A stretch of 64,000 nt of DNA, from positions 127,592 to 191,591 of the forward strand of contig CBDUGP010000006.1 in NCBI GenBank assembly GCA_965366625.1, in the 5' to 3' direction. Source of the stretch: JAUIJL01 sp965366625. Lineage in GTDB: Bacteria; Acidobacteriota; Thermoanaerobaculia; Multivoradales; J023. Below, piece by piece: positions 8,528-17,612 of this stretch. Below the pieces are notes generated by a model. It had not been told where the DNA came from. It was given only the letters and a program-made list of their open reading frames with translations, and made no database searches. The translations under genes were made by a program, and so were the position numbers. Numbering within the stretch: the first letter of the stretch is position 1; every line of letters begins with the position of its first letter.

Positions 8528-11500
8528 TTAGGAAGCTCCCCGACCGGGTGTCCAGGGGGCACCGGCAACGTCGAGTTCTTGCCCCAAGCCATCCACCTCT
8601 GCTCTAAGTGAGCTTAGATCCCGGCTCCACGCGGCAAAGGACTCGGAAGCCCATTGATAGTACGTCCGATGACTTGGAGTCGGCCCGTAGGTCGAAAAAC
8701 GGGTGCCCAAATCGATCGCGCCCATCCAATTTCTCAGGGTGGCAGGTGTCGGCTCGCCGAACTCGCCCTTTTGGCTGTCGCCATTCAACGTCTCGTTCAA
8801 GTTGTACCACTGCTTCTCCAGGCCACGTAGGCGGGCGTCCATCGCCAGATCGACATTGGCTCGGCGCATGACTTCTTTCATCGCTCCGAGCTGCACCGAC
8901 AGCTCCTCGAGCACCGCGTCACCGGCGCTGATCCGACGGCTGAGTTCCTGCACCTGCCGGGCGAACGCCATGGCTTCGGCCGGATCCATGCGCGGCAAGA
9001 CCGTATCGCCGAGGGGCTCGACCGAAAACTCTCGGGCCTCACCGAAGTCTTGCCAACCTTGGTCGGAACGTTTGGAAAGGGTCACAGAATAACGTCCCGG
9101 CGAGGCCAACACCCCACCGCCTCCACCCAAGAAATCCTCGCCGGGATGGGGATCCCAGGCGTCGACCGATGGATAACGCAAATCCCAGGCCACGCGATGG
9201 AAACCAGCGGAGGCAGGTCCCTCGATCCGCCGGACCACCCCGCCATCTCCATCCCGTACAGTCAGGACCATCGCAGGAGCTTCTTCCCTAGCCTCTTGAT
9301 GCAACGCCTGCCAACCGGGATACGGGGTATCTTCACCCTTCTTCGCGGCTTCCTTCTCAGCCTCTTGACGACGCTCTTTAGCGGTGTCGAAGCCCTCACT
9401 CAGGTAGTAGGTAAAGACGGCACCAAAGGCAGGATTCGGGGCGACAAAGAAGTCTGCGCCCTGGGTGGCCTTCTCACTTCGACCCAATGGCCGCCGTTCG
9501 ACGTACCACAGGGTATCTTTGACCGGAAAAAGGGTCCCAGGTCCCTCCAATAGCTCGTCATCAACCTGCCGCAAGGGCGAGTAGTCGTCGAGGATGTAAA
9601 AGCCACGGCCGAAGGTGGCGCCTACCAGATCGTTTTCCCGCTTTTGGATCGCCAGATCCCGGAACGGGATTTGAGGCACTCCGCCGGTCAGCTCAATCCA
9701 CCGCTTGCCCGCGTTGGGGCTGAAGAAAACTCCGAATTCCGTGCCGACGAAGAGCAGATCCTTGTTCACATGGTCCTGGACCAGTCTCCAGACCAAGTGG
9801 CGGTCAGGCAGCCCGCCGTCGTCCGGGTTGCCGGCGATCGACGACCAGGTCTTGCCCCGGTCGGTGGAGCGCAACAAGAAGGGGCGAAAATCCCCGGTCT
9901 TGTGGTGGTCCAAGGCGACGTAAACCGTATTCGAATCATGCAAATCGGCTTTGATGTCGTTGACGAAGGCGAAGTCCGGCACGCCGGGCAAGGTCCCGCC
10001 ACGGCGCCAAGTTTCGCCACCGTCCTCGGTCACTTGAATCCAACCGTCGTCGGTGCCGGCGTAGATCAGGCCCTCCACCAACGGCGACTCCGAAAGGGAG
10101 GTGACGCTACCGAAGTTGGACATCGCCCAAAGATCCCAAATACCGTCCGAACTCCAAACCCTTCCCATCATCGGCTGCTTCAGCCGGTCCAGGCCGCGGG
10201 AAAGATCCTGGGAAATCGGCCGCCAGCTGTCTCCGCGATTGTCGCTCCGCCAAACCCGTTGGCTGGCAAAGTACAGACGGGCCGGATCGTGGGGGCTGAC
10301 CAAAATCGGCGAATCCCAATTCCAACGCTCAGCCGGCTCGCCCGGCCCCGCTTGGGGTTGGATATAAACGATTTCACCGGTGCTGCGGTCGTAGCGCACC
10401 AAATTGCCTTCTTGCCACTCGGAATAGACGATGTCCGGATTGCTGGGATCCGTGGCCGGCTGGTGCCCGTCGCCGAAGAGGGTAATAAACCAATCGCTGT
10501 TGCGAATGCCGTTGACGTTCAGCGTCCGTGACGGACCACCCTGGGTATTGTTGTCCTGAGTGCCGCCGTAGACGTTGTAAAACGGCTCATCGTTGTCTAC
10601 CGCGACTTTGTAGAATTGGGTCACCGGCAAATTGGCAATGAAGCTCCAATTCGTGCCCAGATCCCAACTCTGGTAGAGGCCTCCGTCGCTGCCCACCAGG
10701 AGATAATCCGGATCCTTGGGATCGAATGCCATGGCATGGTTGTCGCCGTGTTTGTGCTGCTCGCCGACCGGCTGAAAAGTGGTTCCACCATCGGCGGTGA
10801 AGTGCATCCGAGCGTCCATTTGGTAGACCCGCTCGAAGTGGTGGGGGCTGGCGAAGAGTTCTTGGTAGTAGTGGGGGCCTGTGCCGCCGGAAAGGTAATC
10901 GTTGCGTTTTTCCCAACTGCCTCCGCCATCGGCGGAGCGATAAAAACCGCCCTCGCGGTGGGCCAGCTCGACGCTGGCATAAACCACGTCCGGTTGGATC
11001 GGCGAAATGGCCAGGCCGATCTTGCCCATATCCTCCTTTGGCAAACCGTTTTCGAGCTTGCGCCAAGTTTTGCCGCCGTCGAGGCTCTTGTGGATGCCGG
11101 ACTCCGGCCCGCCATTGATCAGCGCCGCCACCGTGCGTATCTTTTGATGGGTGGTGGCGTAGAGCACGTCCGGATTCCGAGGATCCATATGAACCTCATT
11201 GACACCCGTAAATTCGCCACCACCGAGGACCTGAGTCCAAGTGGCACCGCCATCGCTGGATTTGAATAATCCGCGATCGCCGCCGGATGACCACAGCGGC
11301 CCTTGAGCCGCCACGTAAACCACCTTCGAATCTCTTGGATCGACCAAAATCGTGCCGATGTGCTCCGAATCCTGCAGACCCATATTCTGCCAAGTTTGCC
11401 CGCCGTCCAGGCTCTTGTAGACGCCGTCTCCGTAACCCACATGGCGACCGCTGACGTTTTCGCCGGTGCCGACCCAAATCGTGTGTCGGTCGCTTGGATC

Positions 11501-11878
11501 GATGGTGACGCAACCGATGGAATAGGAGCCTTCTTGGTCGAAAATCGGGCTCCAAGTGGTGCCGGCGTTGGTGGTTTTCCACACATTGCCGGATCCCACT
11601 GCCACGTACCAGGTGCTCTGATCGTGAGGGTCGATGGCGATGTCGGCAATTCGGCCGGACATCAGCGCAGGGCCGATCGAACGCAGCTCCAGACCGGAGA
11701 AGGTCTCTGCGCTCCAACGGCTTTCTTCTTTCGGCGGCTCAGCTATTTCTTTTTTCTTGCCGAGCGCGGGCCCGGCTCCGAGCACAAGGGCTCCGAGCGC
11801 AAGGGCTGCGAGCCCTGGGGCCCAGACCCGCAAGAAAGTAAGGGTGGACTGGGCTCGCTTCAACGGATACCAAAACAT
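8528..11878 (-). CDS. VPS10/sortilin-like beta-propeller protein (secreted)
   Basis: This 1116-residue protein has a signal peptide (hydrophobic 'APGLAALALGALVLGAG') and a long array of BNR/Asp-box-like repeats of the form S-x-D-x-G-x-T-W, e.g. 'KTTNAGTTW', 'KSLDGGQTW', 'KSSDGGATW', 'RSTDRGKTW'. These build one or two large propellers as in the VPS10/sortilin family, often labelled glycosyl hydrolase without proof. The C-terminal ~300 residues are a separate beta domain ('TVRDGDGGVVRRIEGP') followed by helices. No catalytic sialidase residues could be confirmed. The ATG at 11876-11878 has GGAGGAG 9 bases upstream, favoured over the TTG at 11968 that overlaps the preceding gene. It is probably periplasmic or exported. 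Confidence 0.82.
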   Translation of the reverse strand: MFWYPLKRAQSTLTFLRVWAPGLAALALGALVLGAGPALGKKKEIAEPPKEESRWSAETFSGLELRSIGPALMSGRIADIAIDPHDQSTWYVAVGSGNVWKTTNAGTTWSPIFDQEGSYSIGCVTIDPSDRHTIWVGTGENVSGRHVGYGDGVYKSLDGGQTWQNMGLQDSEHIGTILVDPRDSKVVYVAAQGPLWSSGGDRGLFKSSDGGATWTQVLGGGEFTGVNEVHMDPRNPDVLYATTHQKIRTVAALINGGPESGIHKSLDGGKTWRKLENGLPKEDMGKIGLAISPIQPDVVYASVELAHREGGFYRSADGGGSWEKRNDYLSGGTGPHYYQELFASPHHFERVYQMDARMHFTADGGTTFQPVGEQHKHGDNHAMAFDPKDPDYLLVGSDGGLYQSWDLGTNWSFIANLPVTQFYKVAVDNDEPFYNVYGGTQDNNTQGGPSRTLNVNGIRNSDWFITLFGDGHQPATDPSNPDIVYSEWQEGNLVRYDRSTGEIVYIQPQAGPGEPAERWNWDSPILVSPHDPARLYFASQRVWRSDNRGDSWRPISQDLSRGLDRLKQPMMGRVWSSDGIWDLWAMSNFGSVTSLSESPLVEGLIYAGTDDGWIQVTEDGGETWRRGGTLPGVPDFAFVNDIKADLHDSNTVYVALDHHKTGDFRPFLLRSTDRGKTWSSIAGNPDDGGLPDRHLVWRLVQDHVNKDLLFVGTEFGVFFSPNAGKRWIELTGGVPQIPFRDLAIQKRENDLVGATFGRGFYILDDYSPLRQVDDELLEGPGTLFPVKDTLWYVERRPLGRSEKATQGADFFVAPNPAFGAVFTYYLSEGFDTAKERRQEAEKEAAKKGEDTPYPGWQALHQEAREEAPAMVLTVRDGDGGVVRRIEGPASAGFHRVAWDLRYPSVDAWDPHPGEDFLGGGGGVLASPGRYSVTLSKRSDQGWQDFGEAREFSVEPLGDTVLPRMDPAEAMAFARQVQELSRRISAGDAVLEELSVQLGAMKEVMRRANVDLAMDARLRGLEKQWYNLNETLNGDSQKGEFGEPTPATLRNWMGAIDLGTRFSTYGPTPSHRTYYQWASESFAAWSRDLSSLRAEVDGLGQELDVAGAPWTPGRGAS

Positions 11879-11964
11879 GGGCAAGACTCCTCCGAGCTTG
11901 GGTTGGATGGATTCGACGTTCGGGAATAGGACGTTCGGAATAGGAGCTGAATCAGGCCGGCCCG

Positions 11965-13284
11965 TCAAGGAGACGGGAAATGAATGCTGCCGGCGTCCGA
12001 CGACAGGGCGGGACGGGCAAAGAGATAACCCTGACCTAGGTCGACTCCGTGCTCTCGAACGGCCTGAAGCTCTTCTGCCACCTCGATACCCTCGGCGATC
12101 GCGCGAGCGCCGATCTTGCGGGTCAGGGTGGCCAGCGTTTCGAATAAATCTTGTTTGATCGCGCTGCGATGCAGGTCTTGAACCAAGGAGAAATCGAATT
12201 TCATATAGTCGGGCTCGATCTCACCCACCGCCCGTAGGCTTGAATAACCCGCTCCCAGATCGTCGATCGCCACCAACAAACCTGCCTTGCGGACCTTGTC
12301 GAGAATCTTTCTGAATGCCTGCCACTCGGTGACGGCAACTCTTTCAGTGACTTCGAGAACCAAACAATCCGGCGTCAAACCTAAAGCTTCGCCCGCGGCG
12401 ATCAAATCCGTGACCAAGCGCGGATCGCGGAACGCGTGGACCGAGCAGTTGAGAAAAAGCTTCGGCGATTGAGCGTTGCGCGGCCCCCCGAGCAGGGCTT
12501 GTCCTTGGTCCAAGGCCATGTGCCGACAAAGGCGCTCGAGATCGACAATGCCGTCGCTTTGCTCGGCAAAAGAAAAGAGGGTCTCGGGAGTATCGAAAAT
12601 CGTCGTGTCCGGAGCCGCCGTCAGGGCTTCGAATCCATAAATGGCACGCCGGCTCAAGTCGACGATCGGTTGGTATCGAACTACTAGATCACCCGAAACC
12701 AACATGCGCTGGAGTTCGGCCCGGCGACCGGATTGCCGACGGGCCGTGTTTTCGCGCCCTTTCGCCCTGGCCGCGGCCAGAGCTTGGTAGAGGGAGCGCT
12801 CCAACCGTCGGCGCGGCTCCACCTCGACCAAAACCGCAGCAGTGTCGATCACCGGCGTCGGCCCGTCATAGAGCCGTCGAACGGCTTGCTCGACCCGGTC
12901 GACCAAGGCCTCGTGCAGCTCCTTGACCGAACGGCCACCCAAATGACAGAAGCAGAGAAAGGTGTCGGAGCGAACCGCCTCCTGGGCCACCACATCCGTT
13001 GGGTCGAGCATTTCATCGCGGGCGCGGCAGAGGGCGGCCGCAGCAGCTTGAATCAATTGATCGTGGGCTTCCCAACCAAAAGAAACCTCGTTCAAGCCAC
13101 CGACCGAAAAGTCCAACAGCACCAAGACCATCTGATCGCCGGTTTCAAGCCGGCTGCGCACCTTGTCGATCACCAACGGCAAGCTGGGCAAGCGGGTCAA
13201 GGGGTCGAAGAGGTGTCCCCTCAGCTTCAGCCACTCGGCCTGCAACTTTACCTCGGGCCAGGAGCTGAGATCCGGGCGGCTCAC
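11965..13284 (-). CDS. EAL-domain cyclic-di-GMP phosphodiesterase with degenerate GGDEF domain
   Basis: The 439-residue cytoplasmic protein has an N-terminal GGDEF-like domain (about 25-180) that lacks the GGDEF motif, and an EAL domain (190-430) with key residues present: EAL at 219-221, N279, E311 in 'LEVTER', D341-D342 in 'DDLGAGYSSL', K362, E398 and 'GQGYLF'. This set predicts an active phosphodiesterase that cleaves cyclic di-GMP to pGpG, with the dead GGDEF possibly sensing GTP. It starts with GTG overlapping the stop of the response regulator gene (GTGA), so it is the likely output partner of that regulator. Confidence 0.88.
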   Translation of the reverse strand: MSRPDLSSWPEVKLQAEWLKLRGHLFDPLTRLPSLPLVIDKVRSRLETGDQMVLVLLDFSVGGLNEVSFGWEAHDQLIQAAAAALCRARDEMLDPTDVVAQEAVRSDTFLCFCHLGGRSVKELHEALVDRVEQAVRRLYDGPTPVIDTAAVLVEVEPRRRLERSLYQALAAARAKGRENTARRQSGRRAELQRMLVSGDLVVRYQPIVDLSRRAIYGFEALTAAPDTTIFDTPETLFSFAEQSDGIVDLERLCRHMALDQGQALLGGPRNAQSPKLFLNCSVHAFRDPRLVTDLIAAGEALGLTPDCLVLEVTERVAVTEWQAFRKILDKVRKAGLLVAIDDLGAGYSSLRAVGEIEPDYMKFDFSLVQDLHRSAIKQDLFETLATLTRKIGARAIAEGIEVAEELQAVREHGVDLGQGYLFARPALSSDAGSIHFPSP

Positions 13285-13709
13285 GTCGGAGCACCTTGCA
13301 CCGGGGAGTCAGGGCCGTCGCTATCCTCGTTGCCGCCATTCATGTCCAGAATGGTACGGATTTTTTCCAAGCTTTCGACCACTCTAAAAGGTTTGATGAT
13401 GTAGTCCACCGCCCCCTCGTGCAGGGCTCGAATCTTGTCTTTGGGCTCGGCTCGGGCCGACAACACGATCACCGGGATATCTTTGGATCGATCGTCGAGC
13501 TTTAACAGCCTCAACGTCTCCCAACCGTCCATTTCCTCCATCATGATGTCCAGGAGGATCAAGTTGGGAGTCTCGATGTGGGCCTTGATCAGACCGTCGG
13601 TGCCGTTATTGGAAGTGGCGACGTCAAAACCCGATCGCTGCAGCACGAGCTCCAGAAATTCGAGAACGTCCGGCTCATCGTCGATGGCGAGGATCTTCGA
13701 ACCACTCAC
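13281..13709 (-). CDS. Single-domain response regulator (CheY-like)
   Basis: This 142-residue protein is a stand-alone receiver with the acidic pair D10/D11, phosphoacceptor D54 in 'LILLDIMM', Ser/Thr at 84 and K106 in 'IIKPF'. The C-terminal tail (about 122-142) is acidic and disordered. With no DNA-binding domain, it probably works through protein contact, and the translational overlap with the EAL protein makes that the likely target. The start is GTG at 13707-13709 with GGAAG upstream. A gap of about 170 bases containing an 11-12 bp tandem repeat separates it from the hybrid kinase upstream, which is its likely phosphodonor. Confidence 0.9.
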   Translation of the reverse strand: MSGSKILAIDDEPDVLEFLELVLQRSGFDVATSNNGTDGLIKAHIETPNLILLDIMMEEMDGWETLRLLKLDDRSKDIPVIVLSARAEPKDKIRALHEGAVDYIIKPFRVVESLEKIRTILDMNGGNEDSDGPDSPVQGAPT

Positions 13710-13845
13710 TGCGTCTTCCTTTTCATTTGCACCTTACAAATTACCTCGCACGCCGGCTGGAAACAAGAAAAATCGGTCGAGCCCAAAACCTCGTGGTCCA
13801 AGGCGAACACTACTAACCCTCTGCTGATAACCCTCTGCCAACTCT

Positions 13846-13901
13846 CTACATCGTGTCTACACATCGAGTCTACATCGTGTCTATATCGTGTCTACATCGT
13901 G
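13846..13901. repeat. Short tandem repeat, 11-12 bp unit
   Basis: About five imperfect copies of TCTACATCGTG run across the end of the histidine kinase gene. The last codons and stop of the kinase are inside the array, and the rest is non-coding. Confidence 0.75.
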
Positions 13902-15869
13902 CGATTTCGCCTCTGCTCGCTCCCTCAGAAGGCGCTCTAGACGTGTTTGAACTTCCTCCGGCTCGAGGGGTTTGACCCAATAATCGGCCACTCCGAGCCT
14001 CAAGCCGAGTGCCCGTTCCGGTCGCACGGTGAAGAGAACCACCGGAATTTCCCGCGTCCTCGCATCCTGTATCAACCGAGTGGCGAGATCGAATCCATCC
14101 ATATCCGGCAGCAGCCGGTCCAGAAGGATGACGTCCGGCCGCTCCCTTCTGGCCACCGAAGATCCCTGCTCACCACTGGCGGCCGTCAGCACCGTCCACC
14201 CTTGGGACACCAAGCGGCCGGTAATGCGTTGCACTCCTTGGGCGTCGTCATCGATCAACAAGACCCTAGAGCCGCCTTGAACCGGTATCAAACCGGTTCT
14301 TTCGGTACTTCGGGGCAAGATAAAACCGAAGGTCGATCCGCCTCCCGGGGTCTCGGTCACGGTGATCTCAGAGTGGTGCATTTCCATGATCTCTTTGACG
14401 ATCGCTAATCCGAGCCCCATGCCCCCATACTGCCTGCGGGACGTTGCATCGATCTGGAAAAATCGATCGAAGATGCGCTGCCGATAGGCTTCAGGGATTC
14501 CAATGCCGTGGTCGATCACTTGCACCGAAATGCCCTCGGAAACCTCCGATACCCTAAGCGTGACCGGTTTGCCGGCAGAAAACTTGGCGGCATTGGTCAA
14601 TAGGTTTTCGAGCACCTGGGTGATGCGAGCCGCATCGCCGAACGCTTCCGGCAAGGGATCTTCGATTTGGATTTGAAGCTTCAGCTCACCCCCCCGAGCA
14701 GCTTGCACCGCCTCGCCGACGTGACCTGCGGCTGCCGCGACGTCGAAAGGCCTCATCTCGAGCTCGATTCGCCCGGAGTCCATGCGCGAATAGCTGAGCA
14801 GTTGATCGATCATGCCGCGTAAGCGTTGAATATTGCGGTCGACCACCGCCAACGAATTCCGCTGTACTGCCGTCACCTCGCCGAGCAAACCGGCAGACAA
14901 GGCTTCGGTATAACCGCTGATGGCGGTCAGGGGCGTCCGCAGCTCATGGCTGACATTGGCCAAGAGATCGCTCTTCACCTTATCCAGCTCCTGCAACTCG
15001 GCATTGACCGCTCCGAGATGTTTATTCGACGATTCCAGATCATGGATGGTGCCCGAAAGCAATTTGGCCATGTGATCGAGGGTTGCACCCAACACCTCGA
15101 ATTCGTCCCCTGATTCGAGTTCGATCCGGTGACGAAGGTTGCCTTTCGACAGCTCACGGGCACCCCGGATCAACCGTTCCAAAGGCCGTAGACTTTGCCC
15201 GGCCAGGAGGTAGGCACAGGCGATTCCCAAGGCCAATCCCAGCAACGCGAGGAAAACCAACCATCGACTTAGCTGAATCGCGGCCCGTTGGACAAATCGC
15301 TCGCCGAAACCAAAGACCACCGAAAGCCGATGCCGCCCCCAATCTTCCACATGGGGCTGGGCCACGACGAATCCGATCTCATCGTTGAATTCTGCCGAGT
15401 TCGCCCAGGCCACCTGCTCGAGGCCATGAACCGCCTGCAACAGCCGCCCATCCATGGTGAAGCCGTCATCGGTCACCGGACGCTCACCGGTCTCCCGGTC
15501 ATAGGCAAAGAGGCGACGGCCCTCGGTATCGAAGATTTCCAGCGACAGCAGATCTCGATTGAGGTCGACGGTTTCACGCACCAGGTCTCGAAACTTACTG
15601 GCACCACTATCGTGATAGGTGAAGTAGGCATTGCAGATCGGATCGACGGCTAGGGTGGCAAAGGATCGTGCTCGATCCCTGGCGTCGGCAACGATCTGGC
15701 TGTGGCCGAGCACCGCTACCACCGCGGCCTGGGCGAGCAGCACGAAAGCCACCAAAGCCGACACCGCCAACACGGACCGACGACGCAGGCCGAATCGCTT
15801 GCGGGAGCTATAGATCGAGTCGACGGATTCCGAGAGACTTTTGGGGTCGCCGCCTTTCGGCTCTTTCAT
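13881..15869 (-). CDS. Hybrid sensor histidine kinase with C-terminal receiver
   Basis: The 662-residue inner-membrane kinase has two membrane segments (about 31-54 and 202-223) enclosing a periplasmic sensor of some 147 residues, then a HAMP domain (224-276), a HisKA dimerisation domain with the phospho-accepting His in 'SHELRTPL' (H308), and an ATPase domain with N-box (about 422-426), 'DHGIGIP' and 'GMGLGLAI'. A receiver follows at about 534-650 with D584 and K633. The ATG overlaps the stop of the upstream solute-binding lipoprotein gene (ATGA, 15866-15869). This coupling suggests that the binding protein presents a ligand to the periplasmic sensor. Its C-terminus ends inside a tandem repeat. 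Confidence 0.92.
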   Translation of the reverse strand: MKEPKGGDPKSLSESVDSIYSSRKRFGLRRRSVLAVSALVAFVLLAQAAVVAVLGHSQIVADARDRARSFATLAVDPICNAYFTYHDSGASKFRDLVRETVDLNRDLLSLEIFDTEGRRLFAYDRETGERPVTDDGFTMDGRLLQAVHGLEQVAWANSAEFNDEIGFVVAQPHVEDWGRHRLSVVFGFGERFVQRAAIQLSRWLVFLALLGLALGIACAYLLAGQSLRPLERLIRGARELSKGNLRHRIELESGDEFEVLGATLDHMAKLLSGTIHDLESSNKHLGAVNAELQELDKVKSDLLANVSHELRTPLTAISGYTEALSAGLLGEVTAVQRNSLAVVDRNIQRLRGMIDQLLSYSRMDSGRIELEMRPFDVAAAAGHVGEAVQAARGGELKLQIQIEDPLPEAFGDAARITQVLENLLTNAAKFSAGKPVTLRVSEVSEGISVQVIDHGIGIPEAYRQRIFDRFFQIDATSRRQYGGMGLGLAIVKEIMEMHHSEITVTETPGGGSTFGFILPRSTERTGLIPVQGGSRVLLIDDDAQGVQRITGRLVSQGWTVLTAASGEQGSSVARRERPDVILLDRLLPDMDGFDLATRLIQDARTREIPVVLFTVRPERALGLRLGVADYWVKPLEPEEVQTRLERLLRERAEAKSHDVDTI

Positions 15870-17452
15870 CGGCTCATCTCATACGCATACACCCGACCGT
15901 CCTGACGCGGCGTCCATTCCACGCCCGAGCGAATGCCGTAGATTTCGTTCTGGCTGAAAATCGGCACGTAAACAAGGTCGCCGCCGGCCATTTCGAGGGC
16001 TAGTTGCAAACGTCTTTGGCGCTCTTCGAGATCGAGCATGGTGTTGGTCTCTTGAATCAGCTGGTCGAGTTTCGGGTTGGAATAATGCGCATGATTGGCA
16101 TCACCATAACCCTGCTCCGAATCCCGGGTGTGGAGCTTGCGATCCAACACATCACCGGCATCCCCAGAGGTGCAGACCCAGGCGCCAAAATAGAATGGCA
16201 CCTTTTTGGCCAGCAAAAGCGCGTAGGTTTCGTCCCATGGACGGCTCAGGACCTGTAAGCGGATGCCCGCCATTTCCAACTGAGACTCCAAAGGTCCAAG
16301 CTGGTATCCCTGCCGCACCTCCAAGGTCAGGTCCAGCCCGTCGGCAAATCCGGCCTCTTGCAGCAGACGAGCTGCGGTGTCCAGATCCTGCTCAGCGGGT
16401 TTCAACTCGGGGTTGTAACCAAATACGTTGCGGCTCACCATCTGGCCGGCGGGCAGTGCATGACCGCGATGCAAAGCATCCACCAATTCTCGCCGGTCTA
16501 AAGCCAGATGCACCGCTCGGCGCACTTTCGGGTTATCAAAAGGCGGGGCCGTGGGATCCATGTGCAGATAGGTGACATTGAGGCTCGAGTAACTCGCTGC
16601 TCGAGCACCGGCGGCAGCGTCTAGTCTCGACACGTCTTCCACCGCAACCTCGTCGATCACATCTGCATCGCCCGCCAACAGGGCCTTCGCCCGTGCGGCG
16701 GCGTCGCTTTCGAAGATGTATTCCACTTCTTCGGACATCCCTTGTACCCGCCAATGGTCCACCGTGGCCGCCAGCTTCACACGGTCCCCCGAGCGTTCGA
16801 CAAATCGGTAAGGTCCACTGCCCACCGGCTCGGTGATCTGAAGCGGTGAGTCTCCGGGCACTATGCCCAGAACCGCTAGGCGATTCAGGAGGATCGGATA
16901 AGGCTTGGAGGTCACGAGTTCCAAGGCCCAGGGACCCGCCTGACGCACTTCCGAGACCGCAACAAGGGCCCCCTTCTGGCGGGATTCCGGGTGATCCAGG
17001 GCGCGTTTGAGGCTGAAGATGACGTCGTTCAAGGTCAACTCACGGCCATCGTGAAAGAAGACTCCGCGGCGCACTCGAAATCGCCACACCAAATCGCTGG
17101 GATTGTCCCAGGTTTCCGCCAGCAGGGGTTCGATCCGCATATTGGAATCGAAGGCCACCAGGGTTTCGAAAATATTTCCGAGCACGGTTTGGGCCACCGC
17201 TTCGGATTGTAGATGGGGATCCAGAACGGACGGCTCGCCGTGGAGGTAAATCCGCAGTGGACGAGCAGGTGGCTCAGCGGTTTCTTCGGTCATGGGCGAA
17301 GCGCACGCCGCCAGCCCGAGCAGGCACGACCCCAAAGTCATCCAGCTTCGCAAGCCTGCAACCCGACGAATTCGCCGGCCGCGCCCGACCTCGTTCGAGC
17401 AGAGATCAGGCCGTTGACCCACGGGCAGCGATCGACGCCAACCCAAGCTCAC
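15866..17452 (-). CDS. Family 5 (oligopeptide-type) solute-binding lipoprotein
   Basis: The 528-residue product has a lipobox 'LLGLAAC' with the lipidated Cys at about 50, then the family 5 fold seen in oligopeptide- and nickel-binding proteins: 'LDPHLQSEAVAQTVLGNIFETLV' in outline, 'RRGVFFHDGRELTLNDVIFSL', 'GSGPYRF' and 'VRRAVHLALDRREL'. No ABC permease or ATPase genes are nearby; instead the gene overlaps a hybrid kinase gene, so a sensing role is plausible. The start is a GTG that overlaps the stop of a 13-codon ORF (GTGA, 17449-17452). The N-terminal ~35 residues before the hydrophobic segment are unusually long and Arg-rich, so the start is not certain. Confidence 0.82.
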   Translation of the reverse strand: MSLGWRRSLPVGQRPDLCSNEVGRGRRIRRVAGLRSWMTLGSCLLGLAACASPMTEETAEPPARPLRIYLHGEPSVLDPHLQSEAVAQTVLGNIFETLVAFDSNMRIEPLLAETWDNPSDLVWRFRVRRGVFFHDGRELTLNDVIFSLKRALDHPESRQKGALVAVSEVRQAGPWALELVTSKPYPILLNRLAVLGIVPGDSPLQITEPVGSGPYRFVERSGDRVKLAATVDHWRVQGMSEEVEYIFESDAAARAKALLAGDADVIDEVAVEDVSRLDAAAGARAASYSSLNVTYLHMDPTAPPFDNPKVRRAVHLALDRRELVDALHRGHALPAGQMVSRNVFGYNPELKPAEQDLDTAARLLQEAGFADGLDLTLEVRQGYQLGPLESQLEMAGIRLQVLSRPWDETYALLLAKKVPFYFGAWVCTSGDAGDVLDRKLHTRDSEQGYGDANHAHYSNPKLDQLIQETNTMLDLEERQRRLQLALEMAGGDLVYVPIFSQNEIYGIRSGVEWTPRQDGRVYAYEMSR

Positions 17453-17490
17453 TTCCAGCCCGTCATGAAGCCCGACATGAAACCCGTCAT
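17449..17490 (-). CDS. 13-codon leader ORF overlapping the solute-binding lipoprotein gene
   Basis: A short frame encodes MTGFMSGFMTGWK and stops with TGA. GAGG (17498-17501) stands 7 bases before its ATG, a much better ribosome site than the one before the downstream GTG, which overlaps this ORF's stop by two bases. The ORF consists of three copies of a 12-bp unit. It could be a coupling leader that feeds ribosomes to the lipoprotein start. Whether the peptide itself matters cannot be told. Confidence 0.5.
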   Translation of the reverse strand: MTGFMSGFMTGWK

Positions 17491-17612
17491 GTTATTTCCT
17501 CACTGTTTTCGACAAGCTTATCAGCCCCGGAGCGCCCCGCGGCGGCCTGGCCACGCCAATAGCTTCAAGACGCTTCCACCAGACTTGGGTCAAGCAGGGT
17601 AAGCTCAGCCGG

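Noticed and set aside
9644..10531. Plus-strand frame inside the propeller gene
   Set aside because: It lies wholly opposite clear Asp-box repeats and has no domain of its own.
11966..11968. Upstream TTG start for the propeller protein overlapping the EAL gene stop
   Set aside because: The ATG at 11878 has a strong ribosome site and is followed by a signal peptide.
13846..13901. Possible CRISPR-like array
   Set aside because: Units are contiguous with no spacers and no cas genes; it is a simple tandem repeat. The same holds for the other arrays.
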